In this document: in pieces, positions 63,162 through 64,000 of the stretch
Numbering within the stretch: position 1 is the stretch's first letter
Layout: the number at the start of each line of letters is the position of its first letter
Assembly: GCA_963763485.1 (NCBI GenBank)
Contig: CAVXOW010000005.1
Location: 620,001 to 684,000, forward strand
DNA length: 64,000 nt
Source of the DNA: CAWCKS01 sp963763485
Lineage (GTDB): Bacteria; Pseudomonadota; Alphaproteobacteria; Rhizobiales; Xanthobacteraceae
Reading direction: 5' to 3'
The notes under the pieces: generated by a model
The model's database searches: none
Told to the model about the DNA's origin: nothing
What the model saw: only the letters and a program-made list of their open reading frames with translations
Program-made: the position numbers and the translations under genes

Positions 63162-64000
63162 TTATTCGGCGGCGGCCTGGAATGGGCCGAGGGTGTCGAG
63201 CGGGAGCTCGGCGCAGGCATCGGCCAGGACCGCGAGGTCTTCGGCAACGCGCGCGAATCGTCCGTTTCGTTCCCTCGCTCGCTCGTCCATGTAGACCGCG
63301 CGATTGAGTTCGATCTGGATTGCATGCAATCCGCTGCCCGGGTTGCCGTAATGCTCGGTGATGAAGCCGCCCGCGTAGGGTTTGTTGCGGCCCACGGAGT
63401 AGCCGAGCCGTGTCATGGTCTGCTCGATGATGTCAGGCAGTAGCGACGAGCAGCTCGTGCCGTAACGATCGCCGATCACGATATCGGGGCGCCGCGGTTC
63501 CTCCCGCGAGACCCCGACCGACGGCATGGAATGGCAGTCGATCAACACGGCGGCGCCGAACCTCTGGTGCACGCCGCCGAGCAGGCGGCGCAACGCGCGA
63601 TGGTACGGCTTGTAGAGGGTTTCGATACGGCGCAGGGCGTCTTCGACCGAGAGGCGGTCGCTGTAAATGTCCTGCCCGTCACCGACGACGCGCGGGATCG
63701 TCCCAAGCCCGCCGGCAACCCGCATTGAGCGCGTATTGGCAAAGCTCGGCAGGCGGCCGTGGAACATGCGCGGGTCAAGCTCGTAAGGTTCGCGGTTCAC
63801 ATCGACATAGGAACGCGGGAAGTTCACCCGCATGACCGCAAATCCCTTCGGCGCAAGGCCCGCGATCAGCTCATCCATGAAGGAGTTCTTCCGACCGGCG
63901 CAGCGTCGCCATGTCGATGCGCGTGGTAATCAGGAACTCGTGCGGGTAGGTCGTCCCCGAATGTGGCGAGTTGAAGATAATTGGCGCGCGCCAGCGCGCG
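63162..64000 (-). pseudogene. N-formylglutamate amidohydrolase, frameshifted and cut by window edge
   Basis: The main frame (to 63878) covers VNFPRSYVDVNREPYELDPR, LIDCHSMPSVG (metal-binding His) and GFITEHYGNPGSGLHAIQIE, typical of HutG2-type amidohydrolases that release glutamate and formate. Upstream the second frame reads RWRAPIIFNSPHSGTTYPHE and TLRRSE, the true N-terminal part; it joins the first frame if one A is removed from gaagaactcc near 63888 (giving RRSEDSFMDEL). The gene start lies right of the window. The break is in a short homopolymer, so it is likely an error. Confidence 0.85.

Overview
The window looks like a chromosomal segment of a high-GC alphaproteobacterium of the order Hyphomicrobiales (Rhizobiales), most like the Bradyrhizobium/Rhodopseudomonas/Xanthobacteraceae lineage. 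This rests on gene content (kdsD beside a BBP2-type outer-membrane barrel, SPFH-NfeD pair, hisN-like gene / mmgR-type sRNA / N-formylglutamate amidohydrolase, BrnA and HigBA modules), on GC-biased codon use, and on many short palindromic intergenic repeats typical of these genomes. No species can be named from the sequence alone.

Layout. 1-12.5 kb: end of a TRAP transporter permease, ferrochelatase (hemH), a lactonase-type beta-propeller, an orphan peptide-type ABC binding protein with a large alpha/beta hydrolase, a frameshifted short-chain dehydrogenase, the SPFH-NfeD membrane pair, a divergent HxlR regulator / carboxymuconolactone-decarboxylase pair with two matched operators, and a periplasmic protein with two LTXXQ repeats. 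12.6-20 kb: kdsD, an outer-membrane barrel protein, LysR and AraC regulators, a TauE/SafE exporter, a 2-hydroxychromene-2-carboxylate-isomerase-like protein and a dehalogenase-like hydrolase. 21-32 kb: a probable catabolic region with 3-oxoacid CoA-transferase A/B, an enol-lactonase-like protein lacking its serine, a metallo-beta-lactamase-fold hydrolase, a D-2-hydroxyacid dehydrogenase, an RraA-type protein, a complete PotABCD-like ABC importer and a cytochrome P450. 32-41 kb: small hypothetical proteins, a cupin, a SEC-C protein, galU, a lytic transglycosylase, a DUF459-like SGNH hydrolase and a TauD/TfdA dioxygenase.

41.5-48.8 kb is an accessory island. It holds the C-terminal remnant of an adenine DNA methyltransferase, a 49-residue secreted cysteine-rich peptide, DUF2283, two HigBA-type toxin-antitoxin modules (the second toxin broken by a roughly 95-bp palindromic insertion), an orphan BrnA antitoxin, a vsr endonuclease divergent from a C5 DNA methyltransferase cut off after its catalytic PCQ motif, a complete 1,237-bp IS3-family element with GGCC target duplications, and a DUF6339-like protein. 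Partial copies of the 3' end of the TauD gene recur inside and at the far edge of this island.

49.3-64 kb returns to core functions: a PAS-GGDEF-EAL protein, gltD and gltB (glutamate synthase), a small heat-shock protein, a lysophospholipase-like hydrolase, a LysE exporter, a second TauE/SafE exporter, a hisN-like phosphatase, a small RNA of the suhB/mmgR (alpha-r8) type, and an N-formylglutamate amidohydrolase running off the right edge.

Quality note. At least eleven single-base-type frameshifts interrupt otherwise well-preserved genes, including the housekeeping gene gltB. Most are +1 and several lie in short homopolymers, so many are probably sequencing or assembly errors. Those genes are annotated across the break.
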